Translations under genes and position numbers: made by a program
Notes under the pieces: generated by a model
Seen by the model: only the letters and a program-made list of their open reading frames with translations
Databases searched by the model: none
What the model was told of the DNA's origin: nothing
Assembly: GCA_003344405.1 (NCBI GenBank)
Contig: NOWV01000055.1
Span: forward strand, 1-64,000
Direction of reading: 5' to 3'
Source: Trichoplax sp. H2
Lineage: Eukaryota; Placozoa; Uniplacotomia; Trichoplacea
DNA: 64,000 nucleotides
In this document: positions 1 to 11,180 of the stretch, piece after piece
Layout: each line of letters begins with the position of its first letter
Numbering within the stretch: the stretch's first letter is position 1

Positions 1-420
1 AGATCGATCCTTTCTTGATCCTATTTGATGCAACAGTCACTGTTTAGAAAGAATAAAATCCATCATTGATTACTACGGAAGGCTTCCATCTCTCAAATTC
101 TTGAAAAAGGTAAGTTTTAGTATGTATCAAGAGGACAGTGTAGAGTACAGTCTACTTACGATAGTGTGCATCGCTTTAGCCACCTATAGGATGTACAGTA
201 CAGTACAGTACTATAGCCTAGTTCAGAGAGAAATAATTAATCAGAATTGATTGATTTTCCTCAACTAGAATTGGTTACCAGATCCATTCCTTTCTTCATC
301 CTATTTGATGCAACAATCACTGTCTGCAAAGAATAACATCCATCATTAATTACTACGGAAGGCTTGTATCTGTAAAATTGGTGTAAAAGGTGAGTTTTAG
401 TATGTATTAAGACGACATAT
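1..420. repeat. Diverged direct duplication of ~135 bp upstream of SLC33A1
   Basis: The segments about 1-135 and 283-417 are recognisably the same sequence. They share blocks such as CCTATTTGATGCAACA, TTACTACGGAAGGCTT and the end GAGTTTTAGTATGTATNAAG. The copies are separated by about 150 bp that includes a short GTACAGTACAGTAC tract at 193-212. Each copy ends in an AAAGGT(A/G)AGTTTT string that looks like a 5' splice site, so they could be decayed duplicated exons. All forward frames contain stops, so no coding region is called. It may instead be a non-coding repeat. Confidence 0.6.
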
Positions 421-1229
421 TGAACGTTTAACTTGCTGTTGAATTAGCTTGAATTCAACAATCAACGTTGATCATCACCATAACGTTGCATCAGGCAGTG
501 ACTAAATTATTCATCCACTGTCCACCCATAAGCCATGGATCGACATAACTCCTCTTAGTATACTGTATTGAAATAGTCAGTGGATCGATTCAATTCCTCT
601 TTCCTAGTAACCAATTGATATGCATTGGCTCATTTTGAGGAGGTCTATAAAAATACCCGTTCCACCACTCACTCGTATACTGTAGTACTGTGTAGAGCAC
701 AGTATATGTGTGGTAGAGTGAAAGTTTTACTTTCTATACTGGCACACAATAGAAATAGGAACGTATAGACAGTGAACTAGAGTAAAGTTATTGAGCCATG
801 AGAGAGCGAGATATAGTCCAAGACGAGAGAAATTGGATCATTGAAATTCAATTTATTCTAACCCATGCCAATAAATACTGCTAAGCAAGACGATAGGGTC
901 CTCGTCAATAGTCAGCACGTGCATAAGATGGACACTGTCATGCGTTGAAATGAATCAATCAACTTTACTTGGAAGAAATGGTTGTTCTCATTTTTCTCGT
1001 CTGATTCAATTGTAGATCCTTGAAGGGACTGAATTCAACTGGATTGACCGAACGTTCAATTTCGATCAGCAAAACCAATTACTGTATAACATAAGCAAAT
1101 CGATCAGAGGCAAAAACATTTACCTGTCATGGTAATGGCCAATGCCATTGAATATCGATGAAACAGGATTGCATTGACCAATTAAAGTACAAATATTGCT
1201 GTGCAAATTAACTAGAATAAATCAATAAA
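421..1229 (+). other. Upstream region of the SLC33A1 gene
   Basis: No open frame of note is visible here. A TATA-like string (CTATAAAAATACC) lies near 645 and short GTACTG tracts follow at about 680-705. No promoter element was assigned with confidence, and the transcription start cannot be placed by eye. Confidence 0.35.
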
Positions 1230-3528
1230 ATGAATCATATAGATAATACAGCCATCGAAATCGCATCGGAAGATGTCTCGGAATATCATGCATTGAAGAC
1301 GCGTAATAAATCATACTCCAGAGTCAACAATAATAGTAATCATAAAAATTCACCTCTCAAGATGAAAAGAAGCCCTAGTAGAGTGAACACCAGTGAAGAG
1401 AATGCCCAAATTGCTGCTAAAGATCGCCAAAATATTGCCTTGTTACTATTGCTTTATACCTTACAAGGGATCCCTCTAGGCATGGCTGCGAGTATTCCGA
1501 TGTTCTTACAAGGCAAACATGTCGGTTATAAACAACAAGCTGTCTTCAGTTTAGTGTTTTGGCCTTTTAGTGTCAAGTTGTTATGGGCACCTATTGTCGA
1601 TTCGTGGTATATTACTGCAATTGGTCGACGAAAAACTTGGCTAGTCCCTATCCAGTATTTGTTGGGATTATTCATGGTTGCCTTATCCTACAATATTGAT
1701 TATCTATTAGGCACAAAGAATCAAAGTGATGCCACGGGGGTGGACATTGAAACGTTAACGTTGATCTTTTTTATCCTCAACTTTCTGGCCGCAACTCAAG
1801 ATATTGCTGTCGATGGCTGGGCCTTAACAATACTATCAAAAGGTGAAGTTGGCCATGCATCAACTTGCAATTCTGTCGGGCAAACAGCTGGCTATTTCAT
1901 TGGCAATGTCGTATTCTTAGCCTTAGAGTCCAAAGATTTTTGTAACAAGTATCTAAGAAGCGTACCCAGTGAGAAAGGTATCGTTAGCATCGATCAATTC
2001 TTCCTATTCTGGGGGATAATATTTATCATTACTACTACAATGGTCTTTTTATTCAAGCATGAGAAAGCCGTAGCAGACATAGAAATGAAGGAATTACGAA
2101 AAGGCATTACACACACATATAGCCAGTTATTCAGAATTCTCAAGTTGCCTGCTGTCACTTCTTACGTTTTGATCATTTTGTTCTGTAAGGTAAAAAATAC
2201 ACAATTAGATGCCCAAGCTTATTTAATAATCATTTTCTTCTCTGTATCAAAATCCCCTAACAAATGAACCAAGATAGGATCCCCGTATTGTATTGATAAT
2301 TATTCAGCTGTCGTGAATGCGATTATAGTCGAAACTCCGAAATTGATGTAATAGAGTATCATCTTGATCACACATAGGATGATAGACTAATCCTAATGAT
2401 TAAAAAATAATTCAATACAAGTAATAACACGTCTTTTCCATTAATTATTCAATTGATCTGATAGGTCGGTTTTGCTGCAACGGATGGCATCACAGCACTA
2501 AAACTGGTTGAAGCTGGTATTCATCGCGAAACTTTAGCCTTAATTGGCATCCCTTTGGTACCACTGCAAATTTTGTTACCCTTCGTTATTAGCAAATATA
2601 CTACTGGGCCTACACCTTTGAATGTTTTCTTAAAGGCAATGCCCTATCGATTAATTATTGGTGTCGGTATTTCACTAGTTGTTTACTGGGGATGGATTGT
2701 CCGAGTTCCTAAGGGAAGCGACTATTCATTCCCTTGGTATTATTATGCTATATTGGTTAGCATTTACGCAATATATCAGGTAATACAAACGGATCTATGC
2801 TTTATCCCGTCGATGTTCTTTGTTATCTCTTTCGAACATGACATGATTTTTTTTACGTAATAATTACGGTTTGATTTTACCTGTTATTAATGGAATGTTC
2901 ATGTTCAACATTATTCCAAATTATAAAATTTATCATGGCCATTGCTAACCACATGTAACTTGAAACAACACAGATAACCTTATATTGCATGTATGTCGCG
3001 CAAATGGCATTTCATGCTCGCGTTAGTGATCCAATGTATGGTGGCACATACATGACCTTGCTAAATACAGTCACTAATATGGCTGGTAATTGGCCAACTA
3101 CTGTAGCTTTATGGTTGGTAGACGATATTACTAAAACAGTCTGCTCAGGAAGTTCAAATCCTTCCATTGAAACATGCGACAATGCTTCCATGCAAAAGGT
3201 AATGTAATGACATAATATCGCGAATCATTTGCTAAATAGTCTACAGTACTTTATAATGATCTGAAAAGGAAAGAAATCTATTTCATATAACTAATTTATA
3301 AAACTGTGCAATTTTAACCGACCTTTTATTCTAATGGTTGTCATCATGAAGGCATGCCAAGAAGCTAATGGTAATTGTACTACAATAAGGGATGGCTATT
3401 ATATCGAAATCATTCTATGTACATTCGTTGGTATTTCATGGTTATTATTTTGTGGAAAGAAACTTAGATCATTGCAAAGTCGAGAAGAAAGTGCGTGGAA
3501 ATGCCCTATAGCTGAGAATATTGAATAA
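1230..3528 (+). CDS. SLC33A1: Acetyl-CoA transporter (SLC33A1 / AT-1), 4 exons
   Basis: Family role: a multi-pass ER-membrane protein moving cytosolic acetyl-CoA into the secretory lumen for acetylation of glycoproteins, gangliosides and ER proteins. Exons seen: 1230-2189, 2465-2779, 2974-3198, 3352-3528. All junctions are phase 0 GT-AG and the joined frame is 558 aa, close to the vertebrate length of about 550. The first ~65 residues are hydrophilic cytosolic tail. The first membrane segment contains LQGIPLGMAASIPMFL, followed by PFSVKLLWAPIVDS and GRRKTW, typical of this family. Later landmarks are ATQDIAVDGWALT, MPYRL, VSDPMYGGTYMTLLNTVTN and the C-terminal DGYYIE..WKC. The ATG at 1230 follows AATAAA and opens the longest frame. 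The gene is convergent with ZMYND12. A poly(A)-like AATAAA lies near 3619. The last acceptor (3350-3351) is the least certain splice site. Identification is secure. Confidence 0.95.
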
Positions 3529-4357
3529 AATTTTTTTCTTTATAATATCCTATATTGAGAATTTAAAATTTATCTTAACCAGCTTATTAAATTGAAAGAA
3601 TAGAATTATTGAAATGATAATAAAAAGTTCATTTTATATAGCAGCAACGTCTCTTTGCTGATTAGTACAGTACTCTATGTCCCCTTTTTATATGATCATT
3701 ATTATCATGGATTATCAGTCTTTATAACACTTTATATTGGTGTTGGATACTAAATTAAACCTTTCCTGGGCAATTTAAATACTCAATCTAACCCTGATAA
3801 AAAACTTACCACAACCTGGATATATTGTATAGTAGCATGTGTATGTACATGATAATATAACTAAATAAAACTTCGAAATACAACGATAACATTGAAATGC
3901 TGTCAATCTTTTGCTTACAATATTATGCCTCTGCTGGACGAACTCGTAAGGAAAAGTTTGCAATTTTATTTGAGGTATAGCCTATCAGAACAGAATAAGC
4001 ATATGCTTTCCGTAATATTTACAGTAATTTAATATACCGTTTCAGAAGGCGCTAAATTACTAGTAAATATTGCATAAATTGTGAACATTTACGATACGTA
4101 AACGACGTACTGTACATCTAAATTTCCTTTTTACAGTACAAACTTATACGAAACGATAATTATTACATCGGGCTAAACCCATATTTTCCGTCAAAATATA
4201 ATCAACTTTGACAATTTTGATTGAACTTGTGGCATCTGGTTGTAACTTTCAGCATAGTTCGATCATCATCGAATGTACAACTGCGAATTTCGGACGATCT
4301 TACCCGGAATATGAGTTGTGAAGTATTGACGCACATAGTCCAAACGATTTTGTGTCA
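3529..4357. other. Intergenic region between convergent SLC33A1 and ZMYND12
   Basis: About 830 bp of AT-rich sequence that should hold the 3' ends of both genes. AATAAA-type strings occur near 3525 and 3619 for the forward gene. I see no coding frame that can be supported. Confidence 0.5.
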
Positions 4358-6413
4358 TTATGATAAATGTTTTTCAACAATTAACCTAAACTGTTGGTAA
4401 GATTCAACCAGTTTGGAATTGATATTTGATGGCCTATCGACAACTTTTTTGATAACATCAAGCATCTCTATCACCTACGATAAATTTTTTACACTTTCAG
4501 TGTTATATATCTATATGATAAAATGAATACTTTAATGTTATACCTTTGAGGTCTCGTTCAAGATATAATGTAACATAGCCAGAGCGGCATGAACTTTAAT
4601 AGTTAATTCATGATCCTCCTTATGCAAAATTTTCTCTTGCACCACAGTTTGGATAGTGTTCAAAACTAGTTTTGCTTCAGCTTCTTGAGCAACATCTGTG
4701 TATCAAAAATTGAGTAATTCCACTTACAGTATAGTTTTATAATGAATCATGATATTTTCGCATAATCTTACTATGGTAACAATGACTATGTTCCTGAATA
4801 ACCAACCTAATGAAAGCTCATCTTGACCAGCTACAATTGCCGCTGGATCTTCTAAGTTTGCTGTTTTTTCATGTTCTTTTATCAGCAATGAAAGGTGAGC
4901 AAACCATACTGTTACTACCTATAGAAAGAAAAAAAATAAGTAAGATTATTAAGATAGCCGATCATTTTTCTTTCTATACTTATAACATTTATCGTGCACC
5001 ACAGACGCCATTTATAAATCTAATCTACTAAATAGCTAATACATGTTTGTATCTCTTACTCGATCATATAAAGTGAGCGTTTTCTCAGGACTTCCTTCTT
5101 TTAGAAATATATTTGCCATATGAAAATAGCCGCCTGATGTATGTATATGATCGGTACCATAGACTAGTGACGAGTGATATATCTTCAAGAAAATATAAAG
5201 GATTAAAATTGTATAATAGTAAATTAAGAATGCATTGCAAACTTACATCGTCAGCAAGTTGCAATAAAGCTTCCGAATGATTCTTTTTAGCGGCATGCAA
5301 TAGTCCAAGATTTCGATATAGTTTGGATTTAATTTGATTTGGACATTCTGGAGTTTTTAAGACTGTCCACTGAGCCTGTGATAAGTAATCTTCTCCTTGC
5401 TTGAGTCTTCCTAACCCTAGTTTTCATTATTATCATATCATGAATACACTCTTGCAGTATTTGATATCTAATCATGACAAGATAATTTAAAACAACTATT
5501 CAGCATATAATCTTACCAATGCTTGCCTCTCCTAGCAGTAAATACGATGGTACCAGCTCAATGCTGTTAAGACCATAAAGACCGATGGAAAATTTTAGGC
5601 ACAGCATTGCAGCTGGTACTACCAAATCATATTTACTCTCAAAGAGTAATTTTTGACCATGAGTTCTTGCTAATTCAATAATTTGTCTCTAGCAATTTAG
5701 AAAGTTTAATTAATTTTAAAATTGTTTAGCATAGCTGTATATGCTAGTATCAAGGACATAGTTAATATTTTACTTGACGATTTAATTGCTGTCGCTCTCG
5801 ATGTGCTCTTTCGTCAGCCGAAGATGAAAATGGTAAAGGCGTTCGTAGTGGAATTAGTAGCTGGCAGGTTTCTGCATGAATTCCGTCCCAGTCGAGCTTT
5901 TGATGTTCCCTATCACTATATATAATTAATAACGATAGCAAATACATGTAAGCTGCATACTTGCAATCATATCTTTACAGATATACGTGCATTGTCCAAT
6001 ATTTTATCATCATCAAATCTCATCATTTAGTAAATAAAATTAGATCTTAAACTGATATCCACGCGAAAATATGCATATGAAACAATCAATGAATAATAGT
6101 TTTGAAATATCTTACATCTAATGACTTAAAATCGTTAAAAAATATGCATAGATATGTATTCAATGTAATGACTTGGATCCTTTTAAAATCGATATTATGT
6201 CATGTTCAGGATTATTATTCATTCGATTCATCTTTATCCTAGTACTTTAATTACGACTTTAATCATATTGACAGCAATTACAAAATTTACCTACCAGTAA
6301 TAAGTTACTCTACAGTTCGGGCATTGAATATAAGCCGGCTTTTGGCATAGTTCGCACAATTTCTTGGTACCTTTTGGATTCGCTAACGGATTGATTGTGG
6401 TAGTTGTCGCCAT
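4358..6413 (-). CDS. ZMYND12: ZMYND12, MYND zinc-finger axonemal protein, 8 exons
   Basis: Family role: ZMYND12 is a motile-cilium/sperm-flagellum protein that works with TTC29 in axonemal dynein biology. Exons in transcription order: 6413-6295, 5915-5774, 5688-5517, 5416-5247, 5182-5060, 4918-4807, 4695-4544, 4474-4358. All are GT-AG, phases agree, and the joined protein is 368 aa against about 365 in vertebrates. The N-terminus carries the MYND finger (about residues 19-58): LCELC, QCPNC, then YCD and HQKLDWDGIHAETC. The MYND Cys YC is assembled across the first intron. The usual CQ of MYND fingers is HQ here, as in vertebrate ZMYND12. The rest is TPR-like helical repeats (EDYLSQAQWTVLKT, YRNLGLLHAAKKN, TSGGYFHMANIF). 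It is divergent from the PI-PLC X gene and has RFX X-box matches upstream. Identification is secure. Confidence 0.95.
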
Positions 6414-6531
6414 AATTCGAATCAATAGTAACTTAACACGATTTCTATATAGATCGTAGACTTTATCCCAAAATTTAGTACAACTAGATATTCATCACCT
6501 AAACATTATCCTGAACTGACAGCTGACTATT

Positions 6532-6544
6532 GTTGCTAAGCAAC
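6532..6544. promoter_or_regulatory. X-box (RFX-type) upstream of ZMYND12
   Basis: The sequence GTTGCTAAGCAAC is an almost perfect inverted repeat (GTTGC-TAA-GCAAC) fitting the X-box consensus bound by RFX transcription factors. It lies 119 bp upstream of the ZMYND12 start codon, within the usual distance for ciliary genes. It is shared upstream space with the divergent PI-PLC X gene, so it could act on either. Binding is inferred from the motif only. Confidence 0.7.
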
Positions 6545-6590
6545 TGCTGCGGCAAACAAGCTAGAAGACGAAATTCATGCGCACATTGGG

Positions 6591-6604
6591 ATCACCTTGG
6601 TAAC
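6591..6604. promoter_or_regulatory. Second X-box-like site upstream of ZMYND12
   Basis: ATCACCTTGGTAAC fits the degenerate X-box form RYYNYY-N2-RRNRAC at every position and lies 178 bp upstream of the ZMYND12 ATG. It is less symmetric than the site at 6532. A degenerate match can occur by chance, but paired sites are common in RFX-controlled genes. Confidence 0.5.
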
Positions 6605-6806
6605 GAGGTCTAGAACATTGTATACTGTTGCAATGACGACCAAAAGTCAATTAAGTTGAATCAGTTTGAATCCAATATTATGCTATTCCATATTTGAGAT
6701 TACTCTGCCATCATTATCCGAAGTCAACTTTATCTAAAAATTCGTTTGCGAGTATATAATTATTGATTTGTTTCAATTGTACTTGAGTCAGCTGAAGGTG
6801 TCCAAA

Positions 6807-8522
6807 ATGAATTCCAAAATCAATCCTTCCGTTTTGCAAGCTAAAGTTCGAGAAATGGATGCAAGTGTCCAAAAAAATATAAAACGATTGCATACTAAGC
6901 CAAAGCTAAAAGTGCTGAAACAAAAATGGACTAAACCTCATAATCGGACCTTCCTAGTTATTCAATGGGACATTGAAGCACAGCCTGGTGAATACGATTA
7001 TGTTGCTGTCTTTGACAAGGATCCATTATCACCACTTGATTACATACCATATCAGTTTTATTGGGTTAACAGAGAAAGTAATAAAACAGTGATAACTGAT
7101 GTGGTCCTTAAAGAAAATACCAGTTATTTCGTAGCCTATTATACCTATTTACGAGATCCAATTGATCTTGATCACTGTGATTTTACACCACTGGAGATTG
7201 CCACTGTTCATATTAATATTGAAGAGTTATCCGCTCAAGATGACGGTTTAGGTTATTCAATACAACCCCATCCTCGAATAGCTCCTCAAGAAATTAATAT
7301 GGAACAAACTAAAGAAGCATTAACGGCGGATCTTGATGATGGGGGTTATCAACCTCACGATCCATTTTTGACTGCATCTGGCCAATTCACTTTAGATTCT
7401 GGCCTCGATTTAAATTTAACATTCGACTTGAATTGGTTTCATCCAGATAAAGTCAGCATGTGGGATTATGTTGCAATATTCGATCATTATCCTGAAGATG
7501 CTGATGACTTTATTGCTAATCAATGGTGCTGGGTAAGTAATCACCATAATGGCTGCTATAGTACTACAGTCAATTTTGATCGTAGTCGAGATTATTACGT
7601 AGGATACATGATCTACGATTTTACTGAAAAGAAATTCGTAATTAAAGAAGTCACAAAATACTATACACGCAGCAATTGGATGACCGATTTGAAAGATTCC
7701 ATTGGTAATGTACGAATTAAAGATTTAACTATACCAGGAACTCACAACTCAGCTTGTTATAATATGACAGTACCATTGGCAGATGCTTTAACTCAATCAC
7801 AATCGGAGACATTTGAGCAACAACTTTTCGATGGAATTCGATATTTTGATTTGCATGTTGAGTATTATGGTAAATATGAGGATAAATTTTGGTTTACACA
7901 CCATGAATGGTCAACTGAAGTAAGCGTATCGCACTTTTTAAATTTAATCAAGAACTTTATAACCAATAATCAAGAAATTGTTATGTTAGACTTTAACCAG
8001 TTTTACTACTTTAATCATCCTAGTGCACATGATGAATTGATTGAGTTAATCATTAAACATCTGGGTGATGATATGGCTTTAGTTTCATATTCTCAAGACG
8101 TTACTGTAGGTAAATTATGGGAAGAAAATAAGCGTGTAATTGTCGCTTATGATGGTAAACTACAATCAGAAAATTACCGGAATGAAAATAGACTTTGGCC
8201 AACTATTCAAACTGAATGGGATAGTGTTGAAACATTAGATGACGTGAAGAAGAATTTAGATCAAGAAATTAATCAACGCCATCATGGAATTTGGCTACTA
8301 CAAGGAATCTTTAAGCTTACAGAAGAAAGTAAAGTATCACGTAATATCCAGGACTTAGCTAATATCATTAATCCTAATCTAAGCCGATGGATGGATGATG
8401 ATTGGATACATAAAAATATCAACGTGATTGTGTCAGATTTTTATTTAGGTAATAACATAATTTCTATGGCCATTGAAAGGAATTTAGCTAGAGGTCGTGC
8501 AGCTCAATATTCTGACGTTTAA
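6807..8522 (+). CDS. PI-PLC X-domain protein with two N-terminal beta modules, intronless
   Basis: A single uninterrupted frame of 571 aa from the ATG at 6807, which has a purine at -3. The frame is open upstream to a TTG, which I rejected as start. Residues about 41-150 and 190-290 look like two copies of one beta-rich module (KWT..., YDYVAVFD...QFYWVN and then WDYVAIFDHY...QWCWVSN). Residues about 300-480 form a PI-PLC X-like catalytic domain: IPGTHNSA (about 310-316) with the first catalytic-type His, FDLHVEYY, a histidine pair in THHEW (about 365), and IVMLDFNQFYYF. No Y domain, C2 domain, signal peptide or membrane segment is visible, so it resembles the PLCXD group rather than classical PLC. 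Substrate is not inferable. It is the only multi-domain gene here without introns. Family call is firm; exact orthology is not. Confidence 0.85.
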   Translation: MNSKINPSVLQAKVREMDASVQKNIKRLHTKPKLKVLKQKWTKPHNRTFLVIQWDIEAQPGEYDYVAVFDKDPLSPLDYIPYQFYWVNRESNKTVITDVVLKENTSYFVAYYTYLRDPIDLDHCDFTPLEIATVHINIEELSAQDDGLGYSIQPHPRIAPQEINMEQTKEALTADLDDGGYQPHDPFLTASGQFTLDSGLDLNLTFDLNWFHPDKVSMWDYVAIFDHYPEDADDFIANQWCWVSNHHNGCYSTTVNFDRSRDYYVGYMIYDFTEKKFVIKEVTKYYTRSNWMTDLKDSIGNVRIKDLTIPGTHNSACYNMTVPLADALTQSQSETFEQQLFDGIRYFDLHVEYYGKYEDKFWFTHHEWSTEVSVSHFLNLIKNFITNNQEIVMLDFNQFYYFNHPSAHDELIELIIKHLGDDMALVSYSQDVTVGKLWEENKRVIVAYDGKLQSENYRNENRLWPTIQTEWDSVETLDDVKKNLDQEINQRHHGIWLLQGIFKLTEESKVSRNIQDLANIINPNLSRWMDDDWIHKNINVIVSDFYLGNNIISMAIERNLARGRAAQYSDV

Positions 8523-11180
8523 TCTAGTCATTGTAATATTACCTTTTATTACTTTTAATGTTTTACCTTTTTTCCATAAATATTGAATAACTATTAAGCA
8601 AATCGATAACGAAATCCATTTTACATAACATCATATAAATTCACTTTTGTAATTTAGAAATCAGATTTCAATAATCGTTTAATCCACGCATCAGTGTATT
8701 TTTAACTAAAGCATTTTAATTAAGCATGTACTGTAATAGTCTTTGGTATGCTATTATCCGATAATATTATATCACTCAATAGTCAAATTGTACGGTAGTT
8801 CATAACGTTATTAATAGTCTTATCCCAAAATAAAAATGATCAGATAATTGGTATAATAGAAAGTTCAATAAACTACAATGGCTATCAAAATTTTACGAAA
8901 TAGTATGATATTTAATACCGGTAGTAGCAAAACTAGACCATTGAAGTTAGATCAATAAAATGTAAGATCCAATCTCATTCATCAAGCCATTTTCTCACTA
9001 ATTAATAGGCGATATTCGCAACTGATCCAAGCTGATCGGCAAGGTTACTGAATTGTAATTAATCGCCAATGATTTGGCTAATTAATTTGCTAGAAAGCTG
9101 TCACAAGACACTTCGCTATTTTTAGACTGTGCGAATTACGTTTAATTCTTGTATTATATTTCATTTAACCAAATAAATAATAACAGTTAAAATTGATATC
9201 AATTTTCGCGCGAATCCTGATTAATAGAGGGAAAAGATTACCCAGTGCAGTACCTAATATTCATAATAGCTTATTTTTAGCTAATTTACGTAAATACCAT
9301 TATAATCAGGTCAATTGATCCTTTAAGATTGTTATTCATATTTTGGTAATAATATCGCCGAAAATACTTGCCTGGCCTACTAACTGGTAAATATTAGGCT
9401 CAGTCATGAGTACGTACACAACTAATCTATATCTATCCTCAACTATGTACGAATACCGGTTATAGAATAATTGTCCTGGTTATACTACTTTAATTTAGAA
9501 TTTCAGAGTGTACTAGCTACAGTTGTATTCATAAGAAAGGTATCCGCGTAAAACTATATTCAAGCACTGCTTACCTGATAATTATAATATCTTTATTCTG
9601 AACATCGTTGATCTGCATTTAAATACATGTTACGGAGTAAGTTTTGCGTAGTTGTAGTAATATAGATTCCATAGATAATTTATCTAGGAATGTATTTACA
9701 TACCGTCATCTATAACGTTATACGTATTTTTAATAGATAACTGCTTAGTTTTATAGTATTATCTATAAAATGATAATTAACGTTTGTATCGATTTACTAT
9801 AAATTGACTGACTTTGCAATAAAGTTTGGGTTCAGTCATGTCTAAGAGAGACTCGTGTTGTGTTACTGTTCCTCTTGACGATAGGAGATCGTCATTATTG
9901 AGTCATACTGTAGGTTAATATCAGGGAGGATATCCCTGATGGTAGACTCATAGTGTGCAACTTCTATAATAGTTTTAACTTATCACGTTACAAATTTCGA
10001 TTTGTAATAATACAGTACTTAAAAAATCCCAAAATTCCGAATTTAAAATAAATTTTATTAGTTGCAATGATAAACTATCTAAGCCTTCTTTCATTGATCA
10101 TTCATACCTGATCATATACAGTAATGCAAATACTTTAATAGATGATATGTATAACACCGAAATCATCAATTTGAGATTTTAAATATGTTTATATGGAAAC
10201 CACATGTAACAGCGACGCAGTTGAGTGATAAAATAAATTACAAGCTTATTGGCTATTTTTTATAATAATCTTCTAATGGTAGTATTGGGTTAAATTTAAT
10301 TTATAGCAAGTGCAGAAAAGGTACAGGTAATAGTGTATAATTAAACAAAATAACATAGTAACAAATAATTTCACCGACAACGCATAAAATTAATGAAAAA
10401 TGTATTATTTGTATTGCGTGCTTCAAATCGATTTATCCAAAAACCGAAATTACATTAACACTGACAGTTTCCAGTAGATATTGGCAACTTTACTAAAATA
10501 TTTAGGTTCCTATCGATTGCAGTACGATATACTACTTTAATAAATTTTATAACCGATTATTTCGTCATAAAATTGCAGCGTTGGTTTTCTCTATTCTTGA
10601 TAGGAAGACAAGTTCAATATCATATTTAACTATTACATATGACTATCATTATCTTAATATTTCTAATGCGATATGTCGTAGAAAATTGAATTAAATTTTA
10701 TTTAATTATTGAATACGATAATCATAAATATCAGGATTACGATTAATTTTGTATTGCACAATGCAATGTAACTTTTAATTTTTTATCTATGCTATCAGTT
10801 TGATAAGCAACCATCTCATGATTCGATATATTACAATAATTATGATTGCTTGTCTGAAATATAACGATAGTTACGAACGAATCCGTACAAAAAAAGTGAA
10901 AATACTATAATAGCTAATGTATTACAGCACCGAACAACTCAACCTGGCATTTAATTAGGACATCAGATGTAAAAGCTAATCACCACAAATAAGCAATTAA
11001 TAATATATGCGAAGTAAGTGTATCTTGATTTAATTTTAACCAGAATAATATCTGTAACAGTCAAAAATTGATTACTATTTTAACATTAGTAATGATGATG
11101 TAAGAGTACATCACAACGATATTTTTCTAATCTACTTTAATAGCTAAACATAAATAATTTAACGATTTTCATCACTACTC
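8523..11180. other. Intergenic, PI-PLC X gene to GPCR 3' end
   Basis: About 2.66 kb of AT-rich DNA without a supportable coding region. AATAAA-type strings near 8828 and 8953 are candidate poly(A) signals for the PI-PLC X gene. The most structured piece is the hairpin-rich stretch at 9846-9950, listed separately. Confidence 0.5.
9846..9950. other. Compact hairpin-rich element, possible structured RNA
   Basis: Three stems can be drawn by eye. GACGAT (9877-9882) pairs with ATCGTC (9888-9893) over a 5-nt loop. ATCAGGGA (9920-9927) pairs with TCCCTGAT (9933-9940) over a 5-nt loop. TGAGTC (9899-9904) pairs with GACTCA (9945-9950), enclosing the second hairpin. GAGTC at 9900-9904 could alternatively pair with GACTC at 9850-9854, enclosing the first hairpin. 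No known RNA family was recognised. Transcription is unknown and chance is not excluded. Confidence 0.35.

Larger units (their letters stand above)
6414..6806. other. Divergent intergenic region, ZMYND12 / PI-PLC X gene
   Basis: A 393-bp spacer separates the two divergent start codons and must contain both promoters. Beyond the two X-box matches I see no recognisable element. A forward frame extends upstream of the PI-PLC X ATG to a TTG at 6768, but TTG is not a normal start in animals. Confidence 0.5.

Noticed and set aside
6768-6806. Upstream TTG start giving 13 extra residues on the PI-PLC X protein
   Set aside because: TTG is not a normal initiator in animal nuclear genes and an ATG with a purine at -3 follows at 6807.
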